A stretch of DNA of 64,000 nt from Methylovulum sp. (GCF_028687615.1 NZ_JAQTZU010000002.1:124001-188000); one strand, 5' to 3'; positions 25,127 through 34,368 are shown, numbered from the stretch's first letter. The notes: generated by a model not told the origin, from the sequence alone. Numbers and translations: made by a program.

Positions 25127-25780
25127 TTAAAATGTAATGATGCTTTCGCCGTCACTGACCAGCACAATATCCGCAGGACGCACGGCAAACAAGCCGACGC
25201 ATACTACGCCGGTGATATTGTTGATCAGCCGTTCTAGTTCAATCGGTGTTGAAATCGTCAAACCGTGGACATCCAAAATATGGTTGCTATTGTCGGTCAC
25301 GCAGCCTTCGCGGTACACAGGTGTTCCGCCCAATTTCACCAATTCCCTGGCGACATAGCTTCTAGCCATTGGGATGACTTCCACTGGTAAAGGGAATTTG
25401 CCCAATACATCCACCCGTTTAGAACCATCGGCGATGCAGACAAATTTTTCGCTGGCGGCGGCGATGATTTTCTCGCGCGTCAATGCCGCACCGCCGCCTT
25501 TAATCAATTGTTTCAATGGGTTGATTTCATCGGCCCCATCGACATACACTTGCAGCGGGCCGACCGCGTTCAAATCCAACACGGGGATGCCGACTTTTTT
25601 CAGATGCTCGGTGGTGCCTTCCGAGCTGGACACCGCGCCTTCAATTTCGCCTTTCATATCGGCGAGATAATTGATGAAATGCTTGATGGTTGAACCAGTG
25701 CCTACGCCGATGATGCCGACATCTTTCACATATGGTAAGGCGGCATGGGCAACTTTTTGTTTTAACTCGTCTTGTGTCAT
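25127..25780 (-). CDS. rpiA: Ribose-5-phosphate isomerase A
   Basis: A 217-residue protein with the RpiA motifs [63 protein letters not shown] and the [12 protein letters not shown] active-site segment. It interconverts ribose 5-phosphate and ribulose 5-phosphate, needed for nucleotide synthesis and, in type I methanotrophs, for the ribulose monophosphate cycle. Divergent from ilvA with two long palindromes between the two genes. Slightly shorter than or equal to the usual 218-220 residues. Confidence 0.96.
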   Translation of the reverse strand: MTQDELKQKVAHAALPYVKDVGIIGVGTGSTIKHFINYLADMKGEIEGAVSSSEGTTEHLKKVGIPVLDLNAVGPLQVYVDGADEINPLKQLIKGGGAALTREKIIAAASEKFVCIADGSKRVDVLGKFPLPVEVIPMARSYVARELVKLGGTPVYREGCVTDNSNHILDVHGLTISTPIELERLINNITGVVCVGLFAVRPADIVLVSDGESIITF

Positions 25781-25817
25781 AGCGGTTGTAGCTCCTGTAA
25801 AGTGTTTGGGGTGTGCG

Positions 25818-25891
25818 ATATGAATTTTCCCATTAGTTCTTGCACGGTATACTTAATAATACCGTGCAAGAACTAATGGGAAAATCCATAT
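25818..25891. repeat. Long palindrome, about 33-bp arms
   Basis: Arms ATATGAATTTTCCCATTAG-TTCTTGCACGGTAT and its complement differ by a single base; the loop is 7 bases. It lies just upstream of rpiA and could form a cruciform or an RNA hairpin in its leader. Confidence 0.8.
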
Positions 25892-25902
25892 CCAATTCAA
25901 TA

Positions 25903-25993
25903 GGTTATTAATTGTTTCATAAGTGCTTGCCAAAGCAATTTTAGTGAAAAAAACGATTTTAGTGCAAGCACTTATGAAACAATTAATAATACC
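25903..25993. repeat. Long palindrome related to 31926-32007
   Basis: Left arm GGTTATTAATTGTTTCATAA-GTGCTTGCC, right arm GCAAGCACTTATGAAACAAT-TAATAATACC, with about 30 unpaired central bases. The outer arms are shared with the element at 31926-32007 while the centre is different, so this is a dispersed family (family C). Confidence 0.8.
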
Positions 25994-26028
25994 GCAGAAC
26001 CCCGTATTATTCAGCCCATTTTTAACTC

Positions 26029-27552
26029 ATGCCCCAAAAATACATAGAAAAAATACTCCGCGCCAAAGTCTACGATGTCGCGATAGAAACCCCGCTTGAT
26101 TTCGCCCGCTCCCTGTCCGAACGTTTACAAAATACCGTCTATTTAAAACGTGAAGATTTACAGTCCGTGTTTTCGTTCAAACTACGCGGTGCGTACAACA
26201 AAATGTCCTTGTTGGATGCCGGCGAAAAACAACACGGTGTTATCGCCGCTTCCGCCGGCAACCATGCCCAAGGCGTGGCGTTATCGGCAAACCGCTTAGG
26301 CATCAACGCCTTGATCGTCATGCCCACGACCACGCCGGAAATCAAAATCAAATCCGTCCGCGCTATGGGGGCTGAAATCGAACTGTTCGGCGATTCCTAC
26401 AGCGAAGCCTACACCCATGCCCAGCAATTGGCGGACGCATCACAACGCGTTTTTATCCATCCTTATGATGATCCCGATGTCATTGCCGGACAAGGCACGG
26501 TGGCGATGGAAATCTTGCGCCAACACACCGCCGGTTTGGACGCGATTTTTGTCCCTGTGGGTGGCGGTGGCCTACTGGCTGGCGTTGCCGTGTATGCCAA
26601 ATTCGTCCGCCCTGACATCAAAATCATCGGTGTCGAACCGGATGACGCCGATTGCCTAAACCGGGCTTTGCAAGCAGGTAGCCGGGTCATCTTGAATCAG
26701 GTGGGTTTGTTCGCCGATGGGGTCGCCGTCAAGCAAGTCGGCGCGGAGCCGTTCCGTTTGGCAAAAAAATATGTCGATGAAGTCATCACCGTCAACACCG
26801 ACGAAATCTGTGCGGCAATCAAGGATATTTTCGATGATACCCGCTCCATCGCCGAACCGGCCGGCGCGTTGGCGATTGCAGGTTTGAAAAAATATGTAGA
26901 GCGTGGACAAATCACCGGACAAACACTGGTGGCGATAGACAGCGGCGCGAACATCAATTTTGACCGCTTGCGCTATGTCGCAGAACGGGCGCAAGTAGGT
27001 GAACACCGCGAGATTTTGCTGGCGGTCAGCATCCCCGAAGAACCCGGCAGTTTTTTGGCGTTTTGTAAATTGCTGGGCGGGCGGAGCATCACCGAGTTCA
27101 ATTATCGTTATTTTGATGCGGCAATGGCGCAAGTGTTTGTCGGTATTTCCAGTAGCGGCTTGGAAACCGACCGCGCCAGCGTCATCGCCCATCTGCAAGC
27201 GCACGGTTTCCTCGTCACCGACATGACCACTAATGATCTGGCGAAAGAACATATCCGTTACATGGTGGGGGGCCATGCACCTTGCGAATTGCACGAAATT
27301 ATTTACGGCGTCGAATTCCCCGAACGTCCCGGCGCGTTGTTGAAATTTTTGCTTGAATTGGGTGGGCGCTGGAATATCAGCCTATTCCATTACCGCAATC
27401 ACGGAGCGGCGTTTGGAAAAGTGCTTATGGGTTTGCAAATGCCGCAAACCGAGCAAAAATCTTTCGAACAATGTTTGGAGGAATTAGGTTTTATCTATCA
27501 AGAAGCGACCGAAAATCCGGCTTACCGTTTGTTTTCGGGTGGGATGAGTTAG
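26029..27552 (+). CDS. ilvA: Threonine ammonia-lyase, biosynthetic (IlvA)
   Basis: A 507-residue PLP enzyme. KREDLQSVFSFKLRGAYNKM contains the PLP Lys in SFKLRGA, AASAGNHAQGVALSA and PVGGGGLLAGVA bind the cofactor phosphate, and SGANINFDRL ends the catalytic domain near residue 310. Two ACT-like regulatory modules follow (EIPEEPGSFLAFCKLLG-type and EFPERPGALLKFLLELGGRWNISLFHYRNHGAAFGKVL), as in isoleucine-inhibited IlvA. It deaminates threonine to 2-oxobutanoate, the first committed step to isoleucine. No attenuator is visible in front; the upstream space is filled by palindromes. Confidence 0.96.
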   Translation: MPQKYIEKILRAKVYDVAIETPLDFARSLSERLQNTVYLKREDLQSVFSFKLRGAYNKMSLLDAGEKQHGVIAASAGNHAQGVALSANRLGINALIVMPTTTPEIKIKSVRAMGAEIELFGDSYSEAYTHAQQLADASQRVFIHPYDDPDVIAGQGTVAMEILRQHTAGLDAIFVPVGGGGLLAGVAVYAKFVRPDIKIIGVEPDDADCLNRALQAGSRVILNQVGLFADGVAVKQVGAEPFRLAKKYVDEVITVNTDEICAAIKDIFDDTRSIAEPAGALAIAGLKKYVERGQITGQTLVAIDSGANINFDRLRYVAERAQVGEHREILLAVSIPEEPGSFLAFCKLLGGRSITEFNYRYFDAAMAQVFVGISSSGLETDRASVIAHLQAHGFLVTDMTTNDLAKEHIRYMVGGHAPCELHEIIYGVEFPERPGALLKFLLELGGRWNISLFHYRNHGAAFGKVLMGLQMPQTEQKSFEQCLEELGFIYQEATENPAYRLFSGGMS

Positions 27553-27563
27553 TTTTTGCATGT

Positions 27564-27669
27564 CTTAGGAATGGGCATGGAATAGTTTTGGCAATTACCC
27601 GCTAGACCTGTCAGGTTTTAAAAACCTGACAGGTCTCAATCCTCGAACTTATTCCATGCCCATTCCTTA
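27564..27669. repeat. Palindromic element, family B, copy 3
   Basis: CTTAGGAATGGGCATGGAATA ... TTATTCCATGCCCATTCCTTA, here with almost perfect terminal arms, and a compact central hairpin GACCTGTCAGGTTTT...CCTGACAGGTC. It sits 12 bases after ilvA, so it may double as a transcription barrier. Confidence 0.85.
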
Positions 27670-27926
27670 CGATGTGTTGGGATTATTGTTTGAATGGCTT
27701 TTATGCCTAAAATTAGGCTCATTAGATGAAAACATTGGTTGTTATTGTCATTTTGTGACAATAATTGTCATGTTACCAATCAATCAGCGCAATTAGTATG
27801 CTTAAAAATACGGCTTATTTGATTCTAAAATGGTGTTTTTATTAAAAACACTTATTTTTTTAAAAAATAGGCATCGATATTGCTTTGTTTATTGAAAATT
27901 CTACATTTATCGAGTACAAACCAATA

Positions 27927-28775
27927 ATGCCAAAAATAATTTGCCCGACCAGCAAACCGAAAAATACTTTTCGTAAATTACTCATTTCTGGAGTCAGCGC
28001 GTTCTCATTTTTACTATCCGGCGTCGCCCTTTCTGGACAAGTCAATTTAATACACAATGGCTCTTTCGAGTCCACCACCGTCAGCAATTCGGCTAAAGTC
28101 AACAACTCTAATCTTAGCGGTTGGAATATAGGGACTGGTACGGGAGGCGGATATACGTTTTTAACTTTTTCAGGTCAGGCAGGTGTCAATGTTGGCGGCG
28201 GTTTTCCTTTATGGAATGTGAATAATGTGATTCCGAATTCAAGTCCTGATCAGGGAAAATTTATTGTATCAGATGGTGCATACCACTTGACGACCCTGTA
28301 TCAAACAGTGACGGGGCTGACGGTTGGAAAATATTATGACCTGGCTTTTTATCAAGCTGCGGGACAACAAAAGGGGTTTGATGGTTCCACAACAGAGCAA
28401 TGGCTGGTTAGTTTTGGCGGGGCATTGACTACCACAAATAGCATCCTTCTCCCTAGTGGGCAAACTTATACTGATACGACACAGGTTGTTACTGGAGGCC
28501 AAAATCAATATTCGCATCTAATGAGTAATCCAAATCATGGTTTTGTTCCTTGGGAGCAGCAACATATGACGTTCAGGGCAACGGCCCAAAGCGAATTGAT
28601 TGGGTTTTTGGCCTTGGGTGGGCCATTAGGCCAACCACCGTTTTCTTTGATTGATGGCATTTCCTTAACCGAACAAGTGCCAGAGCCCGGCAGCGTGTTG
28701 TTGATGCTGGTGGGCGGGGTTGCGTTTGCATTCTTGAGAAGACGTAATCTGACCAAAACAGTTGCCAACGTGTAA
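27927..28775 (+). CDS. PEP-CTERM sorting domain protein
   Basis: From the ATG at 27927 the protein has 282 residues: an N-terminal signal region (LLISGVSAFSFLLSGVALS), a beta-rich body of the DUF642/choice-of-anchor type (NLIHNGSFEST...LSGWNIGTGTGG, then LYQTVTGLTVGKYYDLAFYQAAGQ), and the C-terminal signal VPEPGSVLLMLVGGVAFAFL followed by RRR. That tail is recognised by exosortase (EpsH) in the inner membrane, and such proteins are exported with exopolysaccharide. An upstream in-frame TTG (27885) is a less likely start. No exosortase gene is in this window. Confidence 0.88.
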   Translation: MPKIICPTSKPKNTFRKLLISGVSAFSFLLSGVALSGQVNLIHNGSFESTTVSNSAKVNNSNLSGWNIGTGTGGGYTFLTFSGQAGVNVGGGFPLWNVNNVIPNSSPDQGKFIVSDGAYHLTTLYQTVTGLTVGKYYDLAFYQAAGQQKGFDGSTTEQWLVSFGGALTTTNSILLPSGQTYTDTTQVVTGGQNQYSHLMSNPNHGFVPWEQQHMTFRATAQSELIGFLALGGPLGQPPFSLIDGISLTEQVPEPGSVLLMLVGGVAFAFLRRRNLTKTVANV

Positions 28776-28791
28776 TTGAAAACTGTGGTAT

Positions 28792-28830
28792 AAGCGTGTG
28801 CCGTTTCCTAAACGGCACACGCTTTTTTGT
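28792..28830 (+). terminator. Rho-independent terminator of the PEP-CTERM gene
   Basis: AAGCGTGTGCCGTTT cct AAACGGCACACGC TTTTTTG: 15-bp perfect stem with a T tract. The downstream gene starts only 20 bases later. Confidence 0.92.
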
Positions 28831-28850
28831 TTTTATCTTTTTCATTAATT

Positions 28851-29705
28851 ATGGAAATTCTCCAGCAACTGCACATAGCCCCTTTTGTCGTCGATGTCTT
28901 CAGGCTATCGATTTGGTTGCTGGTCATCATGGTCATTTTTGTGCCTCTGGAAAGGTTTTGTCCTTTACATCCGCAGAAATTTTTCCGTAAAGCATTTTTT
29001 ACCGATTTCATTTATTTTTTCTTAAGCGGCCTTCTGCCTAAATTCTTTATCGCCTTACCGATGTCGTTAATCGCGCTAGGTCTGCATGGCTTTATTCCCG
29101 GTGAATTGCATCAACAAGTTGCCAGTTTGCCAATGTGGGCACGTTTTAGTGCGGCAATGGTTGTTGGAGAATTTGGCACTTACTGGGGGCATCGCTGGAT
29201 GCACGAAATCCCGTTTTTATGGCGTTTCCATGCGATCCATCACAGCGCGGAACAAATAGACTGGTTGGTCAATACCCGTGCCCATCCTATTGATCTGGCC
29301 TTTCCCCGTCTCTGCGGTTTTGTCCCCATGTATTTATTAGGATTGGCCCAGGCCAGTGGCAATAGCATGGATCTGATGCCTTTACTGGTCACGTTGGTGG
29401 GGACTATTTGGGGATTTTTCATACACGCCAATCTTCGTTGGCGATTTGGCTGCTTGGAATGGATGATCTCAACCCCTGCTTTCCATCATTGGCACCATAC
29501 CAACGATGGCCCGGAGTTTATCAACAAAAACTATGCCCCCATGCTGCCTTGGATGGATAAACTTTTCGGCACCTTTTACCTGCCTAAAAAACAGTGGCCT
29601 ACGCGTTATGGTATTAATGACACAATGTCGCCCAGCATTGTGCAACAGTTGATCCAGCCTTTTTCCTCCTCTAAAAAGCTTCCGACCCGGAATACAGGTT
29701 TTTAA
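28851..29705 (+). CDS. Fatty acid hydroxylase/sterol desaturase superfamily protein
   Basis: A 284-residue membrane protein from the ATG at 28851. Several hydrophobic segments surround histidine boxes characteristic of the di-iron hydroxylase superfamily: GHRWMHE, FHAIHHSAE and FHHWHHTND. These residues bind two iron atoms that activate oxygen for C-H hydroxylation of a lipid or sterol-like substrate. Type I methanotrophs make sterols and hopanoids, but the substrate cannot be read from this sequence. No lipid-related genes adjoin it. Confidence 0.9.
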   Translation: MEILQQLHIAPFVVDVFRLSIWLLVIMVIFVPLERFCPLHPQKFFRKAFFTDFIYFFLSGLLPKFFIALPMSLIALGLHGFIPGELHQQVASLPMWARFSAAMVVGEFGTYWGHRWMHEIPFLWRFHAIHHSAEQIDWLVNTRAHPIDLAFPRLCGFVPMYLLGLAQASGNSMDLMPLLVTLVGTIWGFFIHANLRWRFGCLEWMISTPAFHHWHHTNDGPEFINKNYAPMLPWMDKLFGTFYLPKKQWPTRYGINDTMSPSIVQQLIQPFSSSKKLPTRNTGF

Positions 29706-29898
29706 TCTGGGGCTATGTCACCTAAGCATTTAGCTTGGTCGCCCATGCTAAACCTAGCAAAGTATAACTAGCAAAGTATAAATAGCGTGGATTCAACTGT
29801 TTCAATGCCATTTTTGCATAGCGACAAGTTTTAACTTTACTCCTTCCCGATTTTTTGGCATAACAAAACCACTTTATGGTCAATTTGTGCTGACAGCC

Positions 29899-30408
29899 AT
29901 GTTTATTTTTATCGCGTTCAGTTTGGGCTTATGTTTTTTGTTGCAGGCCGCCAGCCCTTGGCTGGGTTGGCTGGTGACGCCGTGGGTGTTGTATGGCGGT
30001 TTGATCGTGGCGGTGATAAGTTTGGTGGCGGTGATGCTTGACCGAGGTTTTTCCCGATTTTGGCATGATCTGTTTTCGGGCAGCGTGTTGCTGGTTTGGT
30101 ATGCCCACTGGCAGCCGTTGTTTAAAGATGACACGCCGGTGTTTTTTGCTTATGCCTTATATTTTGTTTTTATGACGGCGTTTATTGAATTATTTTTCAT
30201 TGCCCAACGGCAAAATATTGATAAGGATGTTTTACGCCATTTGCAAATGCTCGCCAAAAATCTTCAGATCAAATCCTGGATGGTGATGGTGTTGGTTTTG
30301 GTGAGCTTGGAATTGCTGGATCATTACATGCTGTATCCGGTTGCTATGACTTTGTTAATGTTACGGTATGCTTTGTCAACTTATTTGGAACCGGAATCGG
30401 GTTCGTAG
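29899..30408 (+). CDS. Hypothetical membrane protein
   Basis: A 169-residue protein from the ATG at 29899 (GTG at 29887 is an alternative). Five hydrophobic segments are visible: MFIFIAFSLGLCFLLQA, GWLVTPWVLYGGLIVAV, FSGSVLLVWYAHW, FFAYALYFVFMTAFIELFF and MVMVLVLVSLELLDHYMLY. No motif is recognised. Upstream bases 29706-29898 hold no gene, only short direct repeats of GCAAAGTATAA. Codon use resembles the neighbours. Confidence 0.65.
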   Translation: MFIFIAFSLGLCFLLQAASPWLGWLVTPWVLYGGLIVAVISLVAVMLDRGFSRFWHDLFSGSVLLVWYAHWQPLFKDDTPVFFAYALYFVFMTAFIELFFIAQRQNIDKDVLRHLQMLAKNLQIKSWMVMVLVLVSLELLDHYMLYPVAMTLLMLRYALSTYLEPESGS

Positions 30409-30434
30409 CTAGGTTTAGGGTTGGTAAGCTTTAA

Positions 30435-30480
30435 ATCCAAACAGATGACATCCTTTGGCGTGATGTTTATCTGTTTGGAT
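30435..30480. terminator. Hairpin between convergent genes
   Basis: ATCCAAACAGAT ... ATCTGTTTGGAT pair perfectly with an inner ACATC/GATGT stem. It lies between the convergent membrane protein gene and dacA; a T tract is absent, so termination is only a suggestion. Confidence 0.45.
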
Positions 30481-30490
30481 GGGATGAAAT

Positions 30491-30535
30491 ATCCTGTGTA
30501 TCTAATCCTGTGTATCTAATCCTGTGTATCTAATA
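30491..30535. repeat. Three-copy 14-bp tandem repeat
   Basis: ATCCTGTGTATCTA is repeated three times head to tail (30491-30534), ahead of AATAAAGG. Short tandem repeat in noncoding DNA; a likely site of copy-number variation. Confidence 0.85.
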
Positions 30536-30587
30536 AAGGATGATGCAAGCCATTTTGCATGACGTGGGGATGGATGCCCATCAGGCA

Positions 30588-31760
30588 TTAGCCATTACGA
30601 TGATAACGGCTTTTATTTGGCTTGATGGTTTTCGTCAGTTTGCTGATTTTAGAAGTGCTGCGTACATTGGTTTTACTGGTTTTAAGCGTACTGCGATGAT
30701 GAGCTTTGGTAAATTTAGCTAGGCTTGGGGGATGGCTTTTATTGGTATTTTTGGCGATCCTGATGGCTTTTTTATGCTTGCCTGAAGGGTGGCTGATGTG
30801 GGCGTGACGGCTGTGGGTGAGTGTTTTGCTGTGATGTCTTTTCGGTGGGGTGTATTGTGCATAAGAGTGGCGCGGTGCATCATGGCCACAACCGAGCTGG
30901 TAGGGTGGTGTGCTGGGGAACTTGGCCGGTATCGCGGTGATGGTTTTATTAGGATAATCATTTAGGGCATTGCCAAAACCATCATCCATCATCGAAGTCA
31001 TCAGTTGGTAACGTTCTGAACTGGTCATGCCGCCCATGACCACCCCAATCAAGCGTTTGCCGTTTTGTTGGGCGGAGGACATCAGGTTATAACCGGAACC
31101 GCAGGTGAATCCGGTTTTCATACCTTCTGCACCGGGATAATTGGCGGTAAATTTATTGATGCCGCGCAACTCCTGTCCACGGAAATAAAAATTGTGGGAG
31201 GCAAAATACGGGTAATAATTCGGAAAATCGTGCAATGTCCGATAAGCCAATAAACCTAAGTCACGCGGCGTAGTCACTTGCCATTGGTGGGGCAGGCCAG
31301 TGGCGTTCATAAAATGGGTGTCATACATCCCCAGTGCATGGGCTTTTGCCGTCATGCGGACGGCGAAATTATCTTCATTGCCGCCTAGATGCTCAGCTAA
31401 CACCACGGCGGCGTCGTTGGCGGAGCGCGTGATCAATGCCAGTATCGCTTCTTCGACGCTCAAGTTTTCGCCAGTCCTTAAGCCCAGCTTGCTATTGGGT
31501 TGGCGGGCGGCGTAACTGGAAGTTGTCATCATCTCGTTTAACTGGATTTCCCCTTGCCGCAAGGCGGAAAACGCCATGTACAGCGTCATCACTTTGGTCA
31601 GCGAAGCCGGGAACCAAGCGTGGTTGGCATCTTGCTCGAAAATGACCTTGCCGTTATCCGCGTCTATCAAGATGGCGGCATGGCGGCTATAACTGGCTCC
31701 CGATACTAGGGATAAGCACAGTGACATTAAAACAAGCAGGGTTAGTTTTACATTCTTCAT
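30588..31760 (-). CDS. D-alanyl-D-alanine carboxypeptidase (PBP5/6 family) with a basic His/Lys-rich tail
   Basis: A 390-residue protein from the ATG at 31758-31760, with a signal peptide ending near SGAS. The three active-site motifs are present: SLTK (53-56), SAN (113-115) and KTG (215-217). The enzyme trims the terminal D-Ala from peptidoglycan stem peptides in the periplasm. After about residue 285 the usual beta-sheet domain and amphipathic membrane anchor of PBP5 are absent. Instead the last 100 residues are low complexity and strongly basic (KRHHSKTLTHSRHAHISHPS, KHKKAIRIAKNTNKSH, SKISKLTKTIKPNKSRYHR). The tail might bind anionic cell wall polymers or membrane. Confidence 0.9.
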   Translation of the reverse strand: MKNVKLTLLVLMSLCLSLVSGASYSRHAAILIDADNGKVIFEQDANHAWFPASLTKVMTLYMAFSALRQGEIQLNEMMTTSSYAARQPNSKLGLRTGENLSVEEAILALITRSANDAAVVLAEHLGGNEDNFAVRMTAKAHALGMYDTHFMNATGLPHQWQVTTPRDLGLLAYRTLHDFPNYYPYFASHNFYFRGQELRGINKFTANYPGAEGMKTGFTCGSGYNLMSSAQQNGKRLIGVVMGGMTSSERYQLMTSMMDDGFGNALNDYPNKTITAIPAKFPSTPPYQLGCGHDAPRHSYAQYTPPKRHHSKTLTHSRHAHISHPSGKHKKAIRIAKNTNKSHPPSLAKFTKAHHRSTLKTSKTNVRSTSKISKLTKTIKPNKSRYHRNG

Positions 31761-31925
31761 GTTAGAAAGTTTTCTATAAGTCGGACACTCAAAGACCATC
31801 GCCATTTTACTGTTGGTTTTTACTTGCGTGGCAAGCGGATTGCCAACAGCGGCTGTAAATAAAGAATGTCAGGGGGATCGGCGGGAGGATAAAGGTCAAG
31901 TAATCAATCCTATTCAAAAAGAATA

Positions 31926-32007
31926 TTGATTGTTTCATAAGTGTTTGCCAAAAAAGCGTGGGCGCGGTATTCCATGTTCAATGCAAGCACTTATGAAATA
32001 ATTAACA
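31926..32007. repeat. Long palindrome, family C copy 2
   Basis: Arms ATTGATTGTTTCATAAGTGT and GCAAGCACTTATGAAATAAT-TAA around a centre that differs from 25903-25993. The rest of the 31761-32154 gap holds no gene that I can see. Confidence 0.75.
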
Positions 32008-32154
32008 GTAACAACATGTGGTAATTTTGCACACTATCACATTCTATCAAACGAAACCCGATGATAAAACGCTAATATTGGGTTGAATGATAAATAAACG
32101 GTCTGACAGACATTAATATGCTGCCAGGCATGCTTTGCTAAATGACAATATTAA

Positions 32155-33159
32155 TCAATCTTTGCCGAGTTTCTTGCTACAGGCATAAGGCGGCCCGCCT
32201 TGGCAAATGCCCCAATATTTTCCAGATTGGCCCTCATTGCTGGGCTTCCAATTTTCTGAAAATGCTTCAAACACCACGCCTGAGCGGTGCGCTTGCGCCA
32301 ATTTTTTAAACGTTGACCGCACCACCAAGGCTTGGTTTTCGGCACTGGCAATGCCGCAACGGTGTCCGGTCTTATCATTGATCGACACGGCTTTATCAGG
32401 GCCATTGGGCCAGCCGAATTCGGTAATCATGATGTCTTTATCGGGATTGGCCTGATGGACTTCATTAAGCCGGGCAAGGTGGAAATCCGCCGCTTGTTCT
32501 GCACGGGTGCACGGGTGCAGGCTCGAAAAATGATTTTCCCACCACGGAAAAACATTGATGCCGATCCAATCAACTTGGTCAGAAAAAATGGTTTTTTCAC
32601 AGCGCAACGAGCGGTTGCACCATTCCCACCAGGTGTCAATCGTAGTTACAGGTTGCGGCACTTTGGCCTCGCGCATGGCTTGGATGCAGCGTGTGATTTC
32701 ACCGTCGAATTTATAGCCATGACGGGTTCTAACTTCCGAACCGCAGCTTAATTTGATGATGGTTTTCGGAAACGTCCGGGCGAGATAAATTCCTGTGGAA
32801 ATGGATTGCGAATTGACTTTCTCATCCTTGTCTATCCACAAAATCGCAATGACTTTAAGATGCCGCGCTTCGGCGGCGGTAAAGGTGTAATCCAGGCCGT
32901 TGAGGACACCATAAGTCATAATGCAGCGAAAAGGCGTGTCCTTGACTATTTTATCCAGCAAGGTATCAATCAATTTTTTGGACGGGTTCGGGCCATAATC
33001 AGGATTGATCGTACCGACATAAGGGCTGAAAGCGACACACTGCAACGGCGGCTCGATGTGTTTTTGCTTACTGGACTCGGGGGCGGGTTTGTTGGCGGCG
33101 ATGGCTAGGCCAGCCAGATTTAGGAACAGCGAAAACAACAACAAAAATACGTTGGTCAT
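32155..33159 (-). CDS. Glycoside hydrolase family 17-like protein (beta-1,3-glucanase fold)
   Basis: A 334-residue secreted protein with a signal peptide (MTNVFLLLFSLFLNLAGLAIA). The barrel motifs CVAFSPYVGTINPDYGP, IKLSCGSEVRTRHG (acid/base Glu of the GNE-type loop, here GSE), WIGINVFPWWE and IMITEFGWPNGPD (nucleophile Glu), ending VVFEAFSENWKPSNEG, fit GH17. GH17 enzymes cleave or rearrange beta-1,3-glucans; bacterial ones can make cyclic or branched glucans. The 321 bases upstream (33160-33480) hold no gene, only a small palindrome GGTACGCacaGCGTACC at 33388-33405. Confidence 0.82.
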   Translation of the reverse strand: MTNVFLLLFSLFLNLAGLAIAANKPAPESSKQKHIEPPLQCVAFSPYVGTINPDYGPNPSKKLIDTLLDKIVKDTPFRCIMTYGVLNGLDYTFTAAEARHLKVIAILWIDKDEKVNSQSISTGIYLARTFPKTIIKLSCGSEVRTRHGYKFDGEITRCIQAMREAKVPQPVTTIDTWWEWCNRSLRCEKTIFSDQVDWIGINVFPWWENHFSSLHPCTRAEQAADFHLARLNEVHQANPDKDIMITEFGWPNGPDKAVSINDKTGHRCGIASAENQALVVRSTFKKLAQAHRSGVVFEAFSENWKPSNEGQSGKYWGICQGGPPYACSKKLGKD

Positions 33160-33481
33160 GATTAAGCTCTGCGGGCAGGCTAAAGGAAAACAATATGATA
33201 GGGGATTTTGACCATTAGCTGTTTATTTCTTAGCATTGGCATTGGCAGATAACGTCCTCGGAGGGTGTTATCTGAATCGACTGGCCCAAGTTTGGATGGG
33301 GATTAAAAAACTAAAGACGCTGTGCAGATCAAATCAATATATCTGGATTTATTGACCACGCCTATGTAAGGGCCGCCAATGCAAAAGGTACGCACAGCGT
33401 ACCCTACGATGGATTGCTAAAACCGAAAACGTGACCGTTTGAAGTATAGTCGCACTAAAAAATTTGGAAGATACCGCTGTG

Positions 33482-33739
33482 ATGATCTCTGGACAACGTC
33501 ATAAAGCCATTGCCTTTTTACGCCAAAATCTTTTCAGCAGCTTGTTGATGCTGGTGTTTGCGTTGGCCGCAGTCAAATTGTATAGCTTATACGCCCAGGC
33601 TGATGTTGATGATGGACATTGGCAACAATTTAAAATTGACCATGATTGTAAAATGCAGGCTGGTGAAAAGGGCTTGCAACGCTTAAGCTGGAAATGCAAT
33701 GACGGGCAAATTTATTATAGTTGGCGGCAACAGCGTTAG
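33482..33739 (+). CDS. Small membrane-anchored hypothetical protein
   Basis: An 85-residue protein from the ATG at 33482 with GGAAG at 33466; GTG at 33479 is an equally spaced alternative. One membrane helix (FSSLLMLVFALAAVKLYSLYA) follows a basic N-terminus, giving a periplasmic C-terminal half with two Cys (HDCKMQAG, WKCNDGQIYYSWRQ) that may form a disulfide. No family recognised. Confidence 0.65.
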   Translation: MISGQRHKAIAFLRQNLFSSLLMLVFALAAVKLYSLYAQADVDDGHWQQFKIDHDCKMQAGEKGLQRLSWKCNDGQIYYSWRQQR

Positions 33740-33924
33740 GAGGGTAAACCACGTCCCGTCTGGGCACTTTGCGGCTACCCTGTTTCCAAGCTCATCGCCT
33801 TTGGGTAACGGCTTGCACTAAGGTACAATGTTACAAGCCGTGTAGGGTAAGACTAGAAGCGATGGCTTCGGTGGAAATACCCATCATGCTGAATTTTTTT
33901 AAACCATAAAAACGAGGATATATC

Positions 33925-34326
33925 ATGAAAAAAAGTTTGTTTCTGGCTATGGCGATGCTGTTTTCCGGTTCTGTGTTGGCGAGTGCCGACCATTATTTGT
34001 TGCGTGACGGCAAGCATGTCCATCACTTAAAAATCATTAAGATGAATGATGAAATTACCGTCAGTGCCGATGTGGATTTTGAACCGAACGCCAATGAAGA
34101 AGGCAAATATCCCTGTTCAGCCGATGTTTCCGGCACTGCCAAACAAGTTGCCGATAATGAATTGATCATGAAGAAACACTCGGAAAGCGAAGCCAATTAC
34201 TGCGAGCTAAAAATCCATTTGACGCCAACAGGTGCAACCGTAGAGCAATCCAAAGATTGTGATAATTTCGCGGCGGGCATTTGCCATTTTTCTAGCGACG
34301 GCAAAGAAATGGTTAAATTTAAATAA
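33925..34326 (+). CDS. Small periplasmic hypothetical protein
   Basis: A 133-residue protein with a clear signal peptide (MKKSLFLAMAMLFSGSVLAS) and a GAGGAT ribosome binding site. The mature part is beta-rich with four Cys (YPCSADV, NYCELKI, KDCDNFAAGICHF), so two disulfides are possible. No known domain is recognised. It stands alone between the membrane protein at 33.5 kb and a repeat-rich region. Confidence 0.72.
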   Translation: MKKSLFLAMAMLFSGSVLASADHYLLRDGKHVHHLKIIKMNDEITVSADVDFEPNANEEGKYPCSADVSGTAKQVADNELIMKKHSESEANYCELKIHLTPTGATVEQSKDCDNFAAGICHFSSDGKEMVKFK

Positions 34327-34368
34327 GGGATGTTGGGGGCTCTCCGTTTTCTTCCGCCCCAGAAGGAG

